From assembly GCF_024494725.1 (NCBI RefSeq), contig NZ_JANHDK010000001.1, forward strand, positions 310,001-374,000: DNA of 64,000 bases. The letters are read 5' to 3'. The stretch is from Haloplanus ruber (GTDB taxonomy: Archaea > Halobacteriota > Halobacteria > Halobacteriales > Haloferacaceae). Both the position numbers and the translations under genes were made by a program. The stretch's first letter is position 1; the number at the start of each line of letters is the position of its first letter. The notes under the pieces are model-generated. The model was not told where the DNA came from and searched no databases. It saw nothing but the letters and a program-made list of their open reading frames with translations. This document shows positions 51,215 to 60,941 of the stretch, piece after piece.

Positions 51215-51499
51215 ATGGAACTGCGGGTCATCGAAAAAACCGACGCGGAACTTCGCATGGAGATCGCGGGGGAGGACCACACGTTCATGAACGTCCTCAA
51301 GGGGGCGTTGCTGGAGACGCCGGGTGTCACGGCCGCGACATACGACATGAACCCCGAGCAGTCCGGCGGCCAGACCGAGCCGATCCTCTCGATCAAGACC
51401 GAGGAGGGAACCGATCCCCTCGACGCCGTGGGCGACGCCTCCCGGCGGGTGCAGGACCTCGCGGACGACTTCGTCACCGCCTTCGACGCGGCGGCCTAG
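51215..51499 (+). CDS. rpoL: DNA-directed RNA polymerase subunit L
   Basis: The 94-residue protein begins [34 protein letters not shown], the alpha-like/Rpb11 core motif that dimerises with subunit D. It continues [28 protein letters not shown] 51215 matches family starts; ATG 51209 would add MG and cannot be excluded. Its last 4 bases overlap the end of convergent hisF. Confidence 0.96.
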   Translation: MELRVIEKTDAELRMEIAGEDHTFMNVLKGALLETPGVTAATYDMNPEQSGGQTEPILSIKTEEGTDPLDAVGDASRRVQDLADDFVTAFDAAA

Positions 51500-52311
51500 A
51501 GCCGAACCGGAATCCCGCGGTCGTCGAGATACTCCTTGACTTCGCGGATCGTGTACTCGTCGAAGTGAAAGATGGAGGCCGCGAGCGCGGCGTCGGCATC
51601 CGCGTCGGCGAACACCTCGCGGGTGTCCTCGGGACCGCCACACCCTGACGAGGCGATGACCGGCGTCGAGACGCTGTCACAGACGGCCCGCGTCAACGGA
51701 ATGTCGTACCCCTCTTTGGTGCCGTCGGCGTCGATGGAGTTGACGAACAGTTCGCCCGCGCCCCGGGATTCGACCTCGCGTGCCCACTCCACCACGTCGA
51801 CGCCGGTCCCCTCGCGGCCGCCCTTGATCGTACACTCGAACCAGCAGGATTCGCCGTCGACCTGCTCGTAGTGTTCCCCTTGCTCGTCGTAGCGGCGGCG
51901 TGCGTCGACGCTGATGACGATACACTGACTGCCGAAGGCGGCCGCTCCGGCGTCGACCAGATCCGGATTCTCGATGGCCGCGGTGTTGATCGACACCTTG
52001 TCCGCGCCGGCCCGGAGCGTCTCCTTGATGTCCTCGCGGGTCCGGATGCCGCCGCCGACGGTCAGGGGGATGAACACCTCGTCGGCGACCTGTTCGACGA
52101 CGTGGAGCATGGTCTCTCGGCCCTCCGCGCTGGCCGTGATGTCGAGAAAGACGAACTCGTCGGCCCCCGCTTCGTTGTACTGTCGGGCCATCTCGACCGG
52201 GTCACCCGTATGCTTCAGGTCCTCGAAGTTGACGCCGGTGTACACCGCCGGGTTGCCGTCTTCGTCGAGGTCCACGTCGATGCAGGGAATGATGCGCTTG
52301 GTTACGGCCAT
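51496..52311 (-). CDS. hisF: Imidazole glycerol phosphate synthase subunit HisF
   Basis: The 271-residue cyclase subunit begins [19 protein letters not shown], with the first catalytic Asp in CIDVD, and has the second in [30 protein letters not shown] and [14 protein letters not shown] are further barrel motifs. It makes IGP and AICAR using ammonia from HisH in histidine synthesis. HisH is not in the window. The ATG sits in a leaderless context. Confidence 0.97.
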   Translation of the reverse strand: MAVTKRIIPCIDVDLDEDGNPAVYTGVNFEDLKHTGDPVEMARQYNEAGADEFVFLDITASAEGRETMLHVVEQVADEVFIPLTVGGGIRTREDIKETLRAGADKVSINTAAIENPDLVDAGAAAFGSQCIVISVDARRRYDEQGEHYEQVDGESCWFECTIKGGREGTGVDVVEWAREVESRGAGELFVNSIDADGTKEGYDIPLTRAVCDSVSTPVIASSGCGGPEDTREVFADADADAALAASIFHFDEYTIREVKEYLDDRGIPVRL

Positions 52312-52411
52312 CCGTGCCCCCGGCTACGACAGGCCCAGTCAAAAGACGCCCGGTGTCGGCGGTCGGGGACGTTCAGGTGTCTTTTTGTGGCGTCCGTCCC
52401 CAGCGTCGACT

Positions 52412-52555
52412 ATGGACGATCACTCGGAACACGACCACGACGATGGACGCGTCACCTCGCCAATGCAGGAGTTCACGACCGGACAGGCCGGCGTGGGCGT
52501 CGTCGTCCTCCTCGTCGGTCTCGCGGTCACGTTTGGCCTGCCGCTTGCTCTGTGA
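52412..52555 (+). CDS. 47-residue His/Asp-rich membrane protein (DUF7550-like)
   Basis: The ORF begins MDDHSEHDHDDGRVTSPMQEFTTGQAGVG and is then one membrane helix to the end. The HDHDD N-terminus could chelate metal. TTTTTG at about 52382-52387 gives leaderless spacing to the ATG at 52412. The combination SPMQEFTT followed by a helix fits my recollection of DUF7550. It faces the next mini-gene, with 1 base between stops. Confidence 0.8.
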   Translation: MDDHSEHDHDDGRVTSPMQEFTTGQAGVGVVVLLVGLAVTFGLPLAL

Positions 52556-52556
52556 C

Positions 52557-52721
52557 TCATCGGCCGGCCCGAAGGCCGTAGCCGAGTAGCGCCGCGAAGA
52601 CCAGCATTCCGACCGTCGTCTCGGGCGTGAACCGGAGCGCAAGCGCCAGCAACAGGAGGACGTTCGCGGCCAACAGAACGAGGGCGGCGTCCAAGCGCCG
52701 CCGGAGGGCTGCATCGTTCAC
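52557..52721 (-). CDS. 54-residue two-helix membrane protein
   Basis: With the GTG at 52721 the protein begins MNDAALRRRLDAALVLLAANVLLLLAL. It has two membrane helices joined by RFTPETTVGM and ends GLRAGR. The longer start at 52745 adds eight non-family-like residues. It is convergent with the 52412 gene. No family is recognised; conservation should decide whether it is real. Confidence 0.6.
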   Translation of the reverse strand: MNDAALRRRLDAALVLLAANVLLLLALALRFTPETTVGMLVFAALLGYGLRAGR

Positions 52722-52765
52722 GGCGGAGCACGCCGTTCGAACCACCTAAATCCGGTGGGCGGTCG

Positions 52766-54901
52766 CTACGACAGTTCGGCCTCGATCACGGCCCGCAGAT
52801 CCCGGATCGCGTCCGCCTCGCGAGTCAACTCGGTGTCGCCGACCGACAGCGTGAGCGTCCCGTCCGTCGTCGCCTCGCCGAGCGACCGGACCGGGGCGTC
52901 GCCCGCCGCCTCGCGCACGGCGTCGGGATCGGTCGTCTCCACGACGACCCGTCCCGGCGTCTCGTCGAACAGCGCCTCGACGTCCGCAACCGTCGCCGAG
53001 ACGCCTGCCTCCGCGCTCACCATCTCCGCGAGCGTCACCGCGAGACCGCCGTGGCTCACGTCGTGGGTCGCGAGCGTCGAGTCGAGGTCGGCGACGGTCG
53101 CGAGCGTCTCGACCACCGCCGGCGCGTCCGCGGGCAGGGTCGGGAAGCGGTCGCTCCCACCCATCTGCGCGAGATACTCTGACCCGCCGAGGGCACCACC
53201 CCGCTCACCGACTTCGAGGAGCGTCCCCTCGCCTGTGACGCCAACCGGCGGGGCGTCGTACCCTTCCCGGACGCCGATCATCGCCACTGTCGGCGTCGGC
53301 GGGATGGGGCCGGCCGCCGAGTCGTTGTACAGGGAGACGTTGCCGCCGACGACGGGCACCGAGAGGTCGCGACACATGTCCGCCAGGCCGTCGACGATGG
53401 CGCCGAAGCCGCCGTAGACGTCCGGCTTCTCGGGGTTGCCGCCGTTGAGGCAGTCGACCGCGGCGTGGGGCGTCGCGCCCTTGGCCGCGAGGTTGGCCGC
53501 GTTCTCTAGGGCGACGGCCTTGGCCCCCTCGTACGGGGCGGCGTCCGTCCACGCCGGAATCGCCCCGGCCGAGAGCGCCAGTCCCGCCCCGGCCTCCCGA
53601 ATCGCCAGCACTGCGGCGTCGTCGCCCGGCCGGCGGGCCGTCCGCGTTCCGACCTCGTGGTCGTACTGGCGGTAGACCCACTCCTTGCTCGCCGTGTTGG
53701 GGCTGGCGACGACGGCCTCGAAGGCGGCGTCGAGGTCGGCGTCCGGGCGGTCGCGCGACGGCTGTGTCGGCTCCGTCATCGGCAGGTCGTTCATCGGCGC
53801 GCCGTCGGCGAGGAACTCGGCGGGCACGTCGACGACCGTCTCCCGGCCTCGCGGCTCGTCGTCCTCAAACGTACAGACGTAGTTCCCCTCGGTCACCTCG
53901 CCGATGACCGAACAGCCCAGATCGTAGCGGTCGGCAATCTCGGCCACCCGGTCGACGTCCTCCGGCCGGACCTCGTAACACATCCGCTCTTGGGACTCCG
54001 CGAGCAGGATCTCCAGGGCCGACATGTTCGGCTCGCGCTGGTGGACCGCGTCGAGTTCGATTTCGGCGCCCAGGCCACCCTTGGCGACGAGTTCGCTCGA
54101 GGCGCCACCCAAGCCTGCGGCGCCCAGGTCCCGGGCTGCCCGGATCAGGTCCTCGTCGATCAGCGCCTCGTTGGCCTCGATCAGGAGTTTCTCCGTGTAG
54201 GGGTCGCCCACCTGCACCGCCGGTCGGTCCTCGGTCTCGGCGTCCTCGCTCAGATCCTCGCTGGCGAAGGAGGCACCGCCCAGGCCGTCGCGGCCGGTGG
54301 CGTTGCCGACGAGGACGAGTTTGTTCCCCGGCCGTTTCGCCTCGGCGGTGACGAGGCGTTCTTCGGTCACCAGGCCGACGCAGGCGACGTTCACCAGCGG
54401 GTTACCCTCGTAGCCCTCGTCGAACTCGACGCTCCCGCCGACCGTGGGGACGCCGATGGCGTTGCCGTAGTCGGCGATTCCCTCGACGACGCCCTCGAAG
54501 AGGTACCGAGAGTGTTCGCGGTCGAAGCCGCCGAAATAGAGGGAATCGGTTAGGGCGATGGGGTAGGCGCCCATCGAGAGAATGTCGCGGACGATGCCGC
54601 CGACGCCGGTCGCCGCGCCGTCGTACGGGTCGACGTAGGAGGGGTGGTTGTGGCTCTCGACGCCCATCGCGATGTATGTCTCCTCGCCGTCGTACGTCGG
54701 CAGGGAGACGACTGCGGCGTCGTCGCCGGGGCCGACGACGACGTGATCGGCCTCGCTGTCGAACGCCGACAGGAGCGGCCGCGACGACCGGTAGGCGCAG
54801 TGTTCGCTCCAGAGGTTCTCGAAGAGCGCCGCTTCGGCGGGCGTGGGGTCCCGCCCGAGTTCGGCGGCGACGAGGTCGTGATCCGGATCGGACAGGCTCA
54901 T
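52766..54901 (-). CDS. purL: Phosphoribosylformylglycinamidine synthase subunit II
   Basis: The 711-residue protein is the small-type PurL. It has an N-terminal linker ([15 protein letters not shown]), [10 protein letters not shown], the ATP-binding [30 protein letters not shown], and two PurM-like halves ending in a second GDDAAVL loop. GGNVSLYND marks the second half. It works with PurQ and PurS in purine synthesis; neither is in the window. It is complete and alone on this strand. Confidence 0.97.
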   Translation of the reverse strand: MSLSDPDHDLVAAELGRDPTPAEAALFENLWSEHCAYRSSRPLLSAFDSEADHVVVGPGDDAAVVSLPTYDGEETYIAMGVESHNHPSYVDPYDGAATGVGGIVRDILSMGAYPIALTDSLYFGGFDREHSRYLFEGVVEGIADYGNAIGVPTVGGSVEFDEGYEGNPLVNVACVGLVTEERLVTAEAKRPGNKLVLVGNATGRDGLGGASFASEDLSEDAETEDRPAVQVGDPYTEKLLIEANEALIDEDLIRAARDLGAAGLGGASSELVAKGGLGAEIELDAVHQREPNMSALEILLAESQERMCYEVRPEDVDRVAEIADRYDLGCSVIGEVTEGNYVCTFEDDEPRGRETVVDVPAEFLADGAPMNDLPMTEPTQPSRDRPDADLDAAFEAVVASPNTASKEWVYRQYDHEVGTRTARRPGDDAAVLAIREAGAGLALSAGAIPAWTDAAPYEGAKAVALENAANLAAKGATPHAAVDCLNGGNPEKPDVYGGFGAIVDGLADMCRDLSVPVVGGNVSLYNDSAAGPIPPTPTVAMIGVREGYDAPPVGVTGEGTLLEVGERGGALGGSEYLAQMGGSDRFPTLPADAPAVVETLATVADLDSTLATHDVSHGGLAVTLAEMVSAEAGVSATVADVEALFDETPGRVVVETTDPDAVREAAGDAPVRSLGEATTDGTLTLSVGDTELTREADAIRDLRAVIEAELS

Positions 54902-54973
54902 CTACCATCGTGTTCAGCGTTCCGGCGCAAACGTCTTTCCATGTCTGCCGGGGGTCGCTCCCCGCCCCGGGCG

Positions 54974-56101
54974 TCAGTCGCCGGTCGACACCGAGATGAC
55001 GCTGTGGATATCCTCGCCGTCGAGCAACGCGTCGTACGCCTCGTTGATCTCGCCGAGGTCGTACTGCGACGTGACCAGTTCGTCGAGCAGATAGCGGTCG
55101 TCGAGATAGGCGTCGATCAGCCGTAACGCCGTCCGACGCGGACTCGCACCGCCGTAGAGACAGCCCTTGATCTCCTTTTCGGTCGTGATGAGATCGACGG
55201 GGTTCACCGCGATGCTGTCGTCGGGGGCCGTCGCCGTGACGACCAACTCCCCGCGCGGTCCCAGCGTGTCGTACGCGTCGCCGATCAGATCACCGTCGCC
55301 GACGCCGACACAGAATATCGTCGCGTCGGCACCGGTGCCGTCGGTGAGCGCGGTGACGGTTTCCGCCACGTCCGTGGTCGTCGGATCGACCGTGTGGCTG
55401 GCACCGAACGTCTCGGCCGTGTCCCGTTTGGAGGCGACCGGATCGACGGCGACGATCTGCCCCGCGCCGGCGTGTGCTGCGCCCTGGATGGCGTTGAGAC
55501 CGACGTTTCCGGCCCCGACGACCACGGCGGTGTCGTTGGGTTCGATGTCGGCGCGGGAGGCGGCCGAGCCAAAGCCGGTGACGACGCCACAGCCGATGAT
55601 CGAGGCGAGATCGGTCGGGAGTTCGTCGGGGATGGGGACAACTGCCGCCTCGGGGACGACAATCTCCTCGGCGAACGTTCCCAGAAGGAGGAACTGTCCG
55701 ACGTCCTCGCCGTCGCGGTGGAACCGACAGGTGCCGTCCGGGAGCGTACTGGCGTAGGTCGACTCCTGTTCGACACAGAGATTCTGATACCCCTGCAAAC
55801 ACAGGTCGCACGTCCCACAGGACGGAATCCAGAGCGTGAGAACGCGGTCGCCGACCTCGACGGTGTCGACGCCGTCGCCGACGGCGCTGACGACGCCAGC
55901 CCCTTCGTGGCCGCCGACGACTGGATACCGTCCGGCTGGAAGGTCACCCTTGACGGCGTGCCAGTCGGTGTGGCACGCCCCGGCGTGGTGAATTTCCACC
56001 CGTACTTCACCCGGCTTCGGATCGTCGACATCCAGTTCCGTCACGGTGAATCCGTCCGCGGTCGGATCCTCGATGATCGCCGCCGACACCGTCCGTGTCA
56101 T
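54974..56101 (-). CDS. Zinc-dependent class III-like alcohol dehydrogenase
   Basis: The 375-residue MDR enzyme has the catalytic zinc ligand Cys in HHAGACHTDWHAVKG and HEGAG. The structural zinc site is PSCGTCDLCLQGYQNLC. The NAD motif is VVGAGNVGLNAIQGA, with an Asp two strands later (VAVDPVASK), so NAD is preferred. Length and motifs match the class III/mycothiol- or glutathione-type formaldehyde dehydrogenases. Substrate is uncertain. Start 56101 (MTRTVSAAII) is used; 64 codons upstream are not enzyme-like. Confidence 0.92.
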   Translation of the reverse strand: MTRTVSAAIIEDPTADGFTVTELDVDDPKPGEVRVEIHHAGACHTDWHAVKGDLPAGRYPVVGGHEGAGVVSAVGDGVDTVEVGDRVLTLWIPSCGTCDLCLQGYQNLCVEQESTYASTLPDGTCRFHRDGEDVGQFLLLGTFAEEIVVPEAAVVPIPDELPTDLASIIGCGVVTGFGSAASRADIEPNDTAVVVGAGNVGLNAIQGAAHAGAGQIVAVDPVASKRDTAETFGASHTVDPTTTDVAETVTALTDGTGADATIFCVGVGDGDLIGDAYDTLGPRGELVVTATAPDDSIAVNPVDLITTEKEIKGCLYGGASPRRTALRLIDAYLDDRYLLDELVTSQYDLGEINEAYDALLDGEDIHSVISVSTGD

Positions 56102-56180
56102 GTGTGCTCCGTCGTGAGGCGTGGAACGACATGAAACCTCGACCGGCGTGTTTTTGACCTCCCAACCCGATGCTCCGACC

Positions 56181-56864
56181 GTGTTATCGGTCGAGTTGCA
56201 CACGCACTCGTCGCTGTCCCACGACGGCCGGGACCCCGTCGACCACCTACTCGAACAAGCGCGGTCGGTCGGGCTGGACGCCCTCGCTGTCACCGACCAC
56301 GACGAGATTGAGGCGAGCCTCGACGCCGCCGAGAAGGCCGCCGACTACGGCCTGATCGGCATCCCGGGCATGGAGATCACCTCCGCCGCCGGGCACGTCC
56401 TCGCGTTCGGCATCCGTGAGGCGGTGCCCGCCGGGCTTCCCTTCGAGGCGACACTCGACCACATCCACGATCAGGGCGGCATCGCCGTGATCCCCCACCC
56501 ATTTCAGTCGTCGCGACACGGCGTCGCGCCACACGTCAGCACCGAGGCGCTCGCCAGCGCCGACGCCATCGAAGTGTACAACTCCCGGCTTCTGACCGGG
56601 CGGGCCAACCGGAAGGCAGAACGGTTCGCCGAGACACACGCCCTCCCGATGACCGCCGGGAGCGACGCTCACATCGCGGAGATGGTCGGGCAGGCGATCA
56701 CCGAAGTCGACACCGACGACCGCTCCACAGCGGGGGTCCTCGGCGCTATCGCCGACGGCCGGACGAGCGTCGTCGGCCGGCGCACGCCCTGGCACATCAG
56801 TTTTAGACAGGCCGCCGGCGGGGCGAAACGACGGATGATACGCGCGCTCGGCGAGTTGCTGTGA
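56181..56864 (+). CDS. PHP-domain metal-dependent phosphoesterase
   Basis: With GTG 56181 the 227-residue protein starts (M)LSVELHTHSSLSHDGRD, the first PHP metal motif (HTH). VTDHDEIE, IPHPFQSSRHG and AGSDAHIAE supply the other motifs, so all PHP metal ligands are present. The family includes 5'-nucleotide and histidinol-type phosphoesterases. A TTTTTGA box at about 56149-56155 fits leaderless start at 56181. It overlaps the asparagine-synthase-like gene by 4 bases, indicating a shared transcript. Confidence 0.9.
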   Translation: MLSVELHTHSSLSHDGRDPVDHLLEQARSVGLDALAVTDHDEIEASLDAAEKAADYGLIGIPGMEITSAAGHVLAFGIREAVPAGLPFEATLDHIHDQGGIAVIPHPFQSSRHGVAPHVSTEALASADAIEVYNSRLLTGRANRKAERFAETHALPMTAGSDAHIAEMVGQAITEVDTDDRSTAGVLGAIADGRTSVVGRRTPWHISFRQAAGGAKRRMIRALGELL

Positions 56865-57955
56865 CCGTGCTCCGCGGCGCCGACCCTGCGACCGTCCGCC
56901 GCGCCGTCGAGCAGGGTGAGCCGCTTCCCGGCACCGCCGGATTCGCCGGGGCACTCGATGGCCGTCTCGTCCGCGACGTGCTCGGCCGCCAGCCGCTCTT
57001 CGGAACGCCCGACGACTGGGGGTTCACGCCCGACGCGGCCGCCGGGTCGTCGGTCCCGGCGGGTCACGTCAGGGAGTTCCAGGACGGGGAGACCGTCGAC
57101 CGGCGGATCTGGTCGCTCCCCGACCCGCCCGCGGCGACCGACGACGTTGCGGCCGTCGCGGCCGTCGAGCGCGCCGTTCGCGACGCCGTAACCGGCGTCG
57201 ACGACCGGGCCGACCTCGCCGTCGCCTTCTCCGGCGGTGTCGACTCCGCGCTGGTGGCCGCCGGCGTCCCCGACGCGCCCTGTTACGTCGTTGGCTTTCC
57301 CGACGCTCACGACGTGGCCGCGGCACGCGACGCCGCGACGACGATGGAGCGGGAGCTTCGGGTGGTCGAACTCGACCACGACGCCATCGAACGGGCGGTC
57401 CCCGAGGTGGTCGCCGCGACAGGCCGAATCGATGCCATGACCGTCGCTATCGCGCTCCCGCTGTATCTGGTGGCCGAGCGCGTCGCCGCCGACGGCTTCG
57501 ACCGCCTCGCGCTCGGTCAGGGGGCCGACGAACTGTTCGGCGGGTACGCGAAGGTGGTCGATCCGGCGGACGACGACCGGGTCGAGGCGACGACCGTCCG
57601 CGGGGCGACCCGAGAGGTGATTCGGTCCCTGCCCGCTCAGTTGGAGCGCGATACACTCGTTCTCCGGGCGGCGGGCGTGACGCCCGTGACGCCGCTACTG
57701 ACTGACCGCGTCGTCGAGGCGGCGCTTCCCCTCCCGGACCACCTCCTCGCGACGCCCGAGCGACGCAAGGTCGCGCTCCGTCAGGCCGCCGCGGGGTGGC
57801 TCCCGGACCTGGTCGTCGACGCCGACAAGAAGGCCGTCCAGTACGGCAGTTTGGTCTCGCGGGAACTCGACCGCCTCGCCCGACAGGCGGGGTTCAAGCG
57901 CCGGATGGACCGCCACGTCGACCAGTACGTGGCGTCGCTGGTCGACGCCGTCTAG
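56861..57955 (+). CDS. Asparagine-synthase-like PP-loop amidotransferase without glutaminase domain
   Basis: The 364-residue protein has AVAFSGGVDSALVA (PP-loop at 124-129), LALGQGADELFGGYAKV, and PLLTDRVVEAALPLP, which are the asparagine-synthase C-domain motifs. The N-terminal about 110 residues are a shortened relative of the class II glutaminase (GFAGALDGRLVRD) and lack the Cys2 nucleophile. It probably uses ammonia or another nitrogen donor, or adenylates a different substrate. Translational coupling to the PHP gene suggests a joint pathway that I cannot name. Confidence 0.87.
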   Translation: MTVLRGADPATVRRAVEQGEPLPGTAGFAGALDGRLVRDVLGRQPLFGTPDDWGFTPDAAAGSSVPAGHVREFQDGETVDRRIWSLPDPPAATDDVAAVAAVERAVRDAVTGVDDRADLAVAFSGGVDSALVAAGVPDAPCYVVGFPDAHDVAAARDAATTMERELRVVELDHDAIERAVPEVVAATGRIDAMTVAIALPLYLVAERVAADGFDRLALGQGADELFGGYAKVVDPADDDRVEATTVRGATREVIRSLPAQLERDTLVLRAAGVTPVTPLLTDRVVEAALPLPDHLLATPERRKVALRQAAAGWLPDLVVDADKKAVQYGSLVSRELDRLARQAGFKRRMDRHVDQYVASLVDAV

Positions 57956-58416
57956 TCGGCCGCCGTCGCGATTGCCTCTAGCCCTAGCTCTCGCACGTCG
58001 GGGTCTACGTCCGCCTCGCGCAGGGCCTCGCGGTCGTACCACTGCCACGCCGCTGGCCCCGGTTCACCCGGCGCGGGGTCGACCTCTCGGCTGTCGACCG
58101 TCGCGTAGTAGACGTGGTCGATGTGCTGGTGACCGACCGCACCGTCACAGACGTTCACGTCCGCGAGCATCAGGTGTCGTGGCCGGGGGACTGCCCGCGC
58201 CGTCGGCGACGACACGTCGGCGTGGTCGGTCAACAGCGTCGGGTCGAGGCCGGTCTCCTCGCGGGCTTCGCGGAGCGCAGCCTCGTGCGGAAGTTCGTCG
58301 CGTTCGAGGTGGCCTCCCGGCGGCAGTCGAAGGTCGAGTCCCGGGTGATCGTGCAGCGCCGTCGCTCCGTCGGCGACGAGATACACCGAGGCGGTGGCGT
58401 GTCGCGTCCGCTCCAT
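57952..58416 (-). CDS. Nudix hydrolase
   Basis: The 154-residue protein has the Nudix box at 35-57: G35, E41, then R49-E50 and E53-E54 with G56. The start MERTRHATASVYLVADG is a typical first strand. LRLPPGGHLERDELP precedes the box. The C-terminal part has VYYATVDSREVDP and WQWYDREALRE, which resemble enzymes with an aromatic substrate pocket. Substrate is unknown. Start 58416 is preferred because the upstream 42 codons overlap the next promoter. Confidence 0.92.
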   Translation of the reverse strand: MERTRHATASVYLVADGATALHDHPGLDLRLPPGGHLERDELPHEAALREAREETGLDPTLLTDHADVSSPTARAVPRPRHLMLADVNVCDGAVGHQHIDHVYYATVDSREVDPAPGEPGPAAWQWYDREALREADVDPDVRELGLEAIATAAD

Positions 58417-58506
58417 ACCCCGAGAACGAACGGGGGACGTATCGGCCTTCCGACCGGATACCTTTTTGCCGGACGGCGTGATGTCGTCCGACAGGAGCCC
58501 TCCACC

Positions 58507-58653
58507 GTGAGCCACGTTTGCATCAAGGACGACCGCTTGCATCGCACTGTGCCCGTCGAGTCGACTGTCGGAACTATCGAAATCGACCTTTCGGGCGAAG
58601 AAACCACCGTCGTACTGCCGCCGGACGCGTCGGTGACTATCGAATACCGGTGA
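58507..58653 (+). CDS. 48-residue small protein adjacent to tfb
   Basis: With GTG 58507 the protein reads MSHVCIKDDRLHRTVPVESTVGTIEIDLSGEETTVVLPPDASVTIEYR. It is an all-beta-looking acidic sequence with one Cys and no membrane helix. CCTTTTTG (58461-58468) is a promoter-like box about 42 bases upstream. Its stop abuts the end of convergent tfb. The composition is normal for the genome, so I judge it real; family and function are unknown. Confidence 0.65.
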   Translation: MSHVCIKDDRLHRTVPVESTVGTIEIDLSGEETTVVLPPDASVTIEYR

Positions 58654-59643
58654 CTACGGGACCTGAATCTGCTCTTCGGCTTCGAGCAGCTCGTGATACC
58701 GATTACGGATGGTGACCTCGCTGATGTTGGCCACCTCGCTGACCTCGCTTTGGGTCACCTTCTCGTTGGTGAGGAGCGCAGCGGCGTAGATGGCGGCGGC
58801 CGCGAGGCCGACCGGACTCTTGCCGCTGTGGACGCCCTGATCCTTGGCGGTTTTCAGCAGGTCGCGGGCGCGACGCTCCGACTCGTCCGAGAGGTCGAGA
58901 TCGGAGGCAAAGCGCGGGACGTACTGTTCGGGATCGGCGGGCTGGATCTCCAAGCCGAGTTCGCGGACCACGTACCGGTACGTGCGCGCGATTTCGTCTT
59001 TCTCGACGCGGGAGACGGTGGCGATTTCGTCGAGTGAGCGGGGGGTGCCAGCCTGACGGGCGGCGGCGTAGAGCGCGCTGGTGGCGACGCCCTCGATGGA
59101 GCGGCCCGGCAGAAGGTCGTCGCCGAGCGCGCGGCGGTAGATGACACTCGCCGTCTCGCGGACGTTCTCGGGGAGGCCGAGCGCCGAGGCCATGCGGTCG
59201 ATCTCGCCGAGAGCCTGTTTCAGGTTACGCTCCTTCGAGTCGCGGGTTCGGAACCGCTCGTTCCAGGTACGCAGGCGCTGCATCTTCTCCCGCTGACGGG
59301 ACGAGAGCGTCTTCCCGTAGGCGTCCTTGTCCTGCCAGCCGATGTTCGTCGACAGCCCCTTGTCGTGCATCATCTGGGTCGTCGGCGCGCCGACCCGCGA
59401 TTTCTGGTCTTTCTCCTTGGAGTCGAAGGCGCGCCACTCGGGACCGTGATCGATTTCGTCTTCCTCGACCACGAGTCCACAATCCGCACACACCGTCTCG
59501 CCGTGTTCGGTGTCCGTTGCGAGTTGGCCTCCACACTCCGGACAGCGCAACTGCTCGCTGTCCTCGTCGGTACTTTCCGTCTCGTCCTCGTTCGCGCGCG
59601 CGCGTGAGCGCTCGGTCGTGTAGCCGCGTACGCTATCGGTCAT
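58654..59643 (-). CDS. tfb: Transcription initiation factor IIB
   Basis: The 329-residue TFB has an N-terminal zinc ribbon (C34, C37, C52, C55 in CPECGG and CADCGLV), the B-reader region EWRAFDSKEKDQKSRVG, and two cyclin-fold repeats beginning QALGEIDRMASALGLPENV and YVPRFASDLDLSDES. ARQAGTPRSLDEIA and KSPVGLAAAAIYAAALLTN mark the repeats. It binds TBP and BRE and recruits RNA polymerase. Haloarchaea carry several TFBs; this has a Ser/Glu-rich N-tail before the ribbon. Confidence 0.97.
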   Translation of the reverse strand: MTDSVRGYTTERSRARANEDETESTDEDSEQLRCPECGGQLATDTEHGETVCADCGLVVEEDEIDHGPEWRAFDSKEKDQKSRVGAPTTQMMHDKGLSTNIGWQDKDAYGKTLSSRQREKMQRLRTWNERFRTRDSKERNLKQALGEIDRMASALGLPENVRETASVIYRRALGDDLLPGRSIEGVATSALYAAARQAGTPRSLDEIATVSRVEKDEIARTYRYVVRELGLEIQPADPEQYVPRFASDLDLSDESERRARDLLKTAKDQGVHSGKSPVGLAAAAIYAAALLTNEKVTQSEVSEVANISEVTIRNRYHELLEAEEQIQVP

Positions 59644-59777
59644 TGGTGGTATGTGAGCAAAACGGCTCTATACAGAAAATAGGGAAATGCGAATAGTTAA
59701 ATCCAGCGGAGTTGGAGTCGACGCGCCGGGTTGCACGACGGAGGGTTGATTTGTCGGCGGCGCGTCGTCAGGGACAG

Positions 59778-60884
59778 ATGACGCATCCCTCCGACGACAT
59801 TCCGATGACGGTCATTAGCGGCCCACTCGGCGCCGGCAAGACGACGCTGGTCAATCGATTACTGAACGATCCCGGCGACCGGCAGATCGCCGTCGTCGTC
59901 AACGACATGGGCGAGGTAAACGTCGACGCCGAACTGCTGGACGACGACGCCGAGGACGGTATCGTCGACCTCTCGAACGGGTGTATCTGCTGTCGGCTCC
60001 AAGACGATCTCGTGACCGAGGTGACGCGACTGGCCGAAGAGCGATCCTTCGATTATCTCGTCGTCGAAGCCTCGGGCATCAGCGAACCCATCCCCATCGC
60101 GCGGGCGCTGACGGAGGGGACCGACGAGGGGAGTCTCTCCGACCGCTTCCGCCTCGACACCACCGTCTCGGTCGTCGACGCCTACGGGTTCTGGAAGGCG
60201 TTCGATCCCGCGGCGTCGCTCCCCGACGCCGCCCCCACTCCCGAGCGACCGCTGACGGAGGTGCTCGTCGATCAGATCGAGTTCTGTGACGTGCTCCTGT
60301 TGAACAAGTGTGACGCGGTTCCGGACGACGAACTCGACGCCGTCGAAGCGTCGATCCGGGAACTTCAGCCCCGGGCGACGATCCATCGGACGACCTACTC
60401 GGAGGTCGACCCGTCGGCGGTGCTCGGTACAGAGCTGTTCGACTTCGAGGCGGCGCGGCGCCGACAGGGGTGGAAGCAGGCGCTCGCCGCGGCCGAGGGG
60501 GGCGAGGACGGGCACGGCCACGACCACGGCCACGACGACGCGGCCGCCGCCCACGGCGTCGAGTCGTTCGTCTACCGCCGAGAGCGCCCGTTCGATCCAC
60601 ACCAGTTCGACGCCTGGCTCGACGGGTGGGCGGACGATGTTGTCCGTCTGAAGGGCTTTGCGTGGGTGGCGAGTCGCCCGGAGACGGTCCTGGGCGTGAG
60701 CGGGGCCGGCCCGGCGGTCCAAGCCGGCCCCATCGGCGAGTGGGGCGACGACGATCCGGCGACGCGACTCGTCGTCATCGGGCGTGATCTCGATACCGAC
60801 GGCATGACGGCGGCGCTCGACGACTGTCTGTCGGACGAGGCAGACGGGGCCGCGGCGACCGATCCCTTCCCGCGGGAGTCCTAG
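59778..60884 (+). CDS. CobW/COG0523-type metallochaperone GTPase
   Basis: The 368-residue protein has Walker A GPLGAGKT (15-22), the CxCC metal motif in NGCICCRL (C69, C71, C72), EASGISEP, NKCD, and a CobW C-terminal domain. A His/Asp-rich loop (GHGHDHGHDD, about 248-257) lies between domains. CxCC plus a His loop suggests zinc delivery, as in ZNG1-type members. A GTTAAA box near 59696 would give a 50-base leader to ATG 59778. It faces a small CxxC protein gene whose start is near 61100. Confidence 0.92.
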   Translation: MTHPSDDIPMTVISGPLGAGKTTLVNRLLNDPGDRQIAVVVNDMGEVNVDAELLDDDAEDGIVDLSNGCICCRLQDDLVTEVTRLAEERSFDYLVVEASGISEPIPIARALTEGTDEGSLSDRFRLDTTVSVVDAYGFWKAFDPAASLPDAAPTPERPLTEVLVDQIEFCDVLLLNKCDAVPDDELDAVEASIRELQPRATIHRTTYSEVDPSAVLGTELFDFEAARRRQGWKQALAAAEGGEDGHGHDHGHDDAAAAHGVESFVYRRERPFDPHQFDAWLDGWADDVVRLKGFAWVASRPETVLGVSGAGPAVQAGPIGEWGDDDPATRLVVIGRDLDTDGMTAALDDCLSDEADGAAATDPFPRES

Positions 60885-60941
60885 CCGGTACCCGCGCTTT
60901 TCCCGGTCGAGGGGACCGTCCTGTTCGACGATGGTCGGCGA

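Noticed and set aside
58481-58510. Nine-codon ORF overlapping the 58507 GTG, resembling the mini-ORFs at 33934 and 36006
   Set aside because: Its ATG is only about 16 bases from the promoter box centre, so it would not be on the mRNA.
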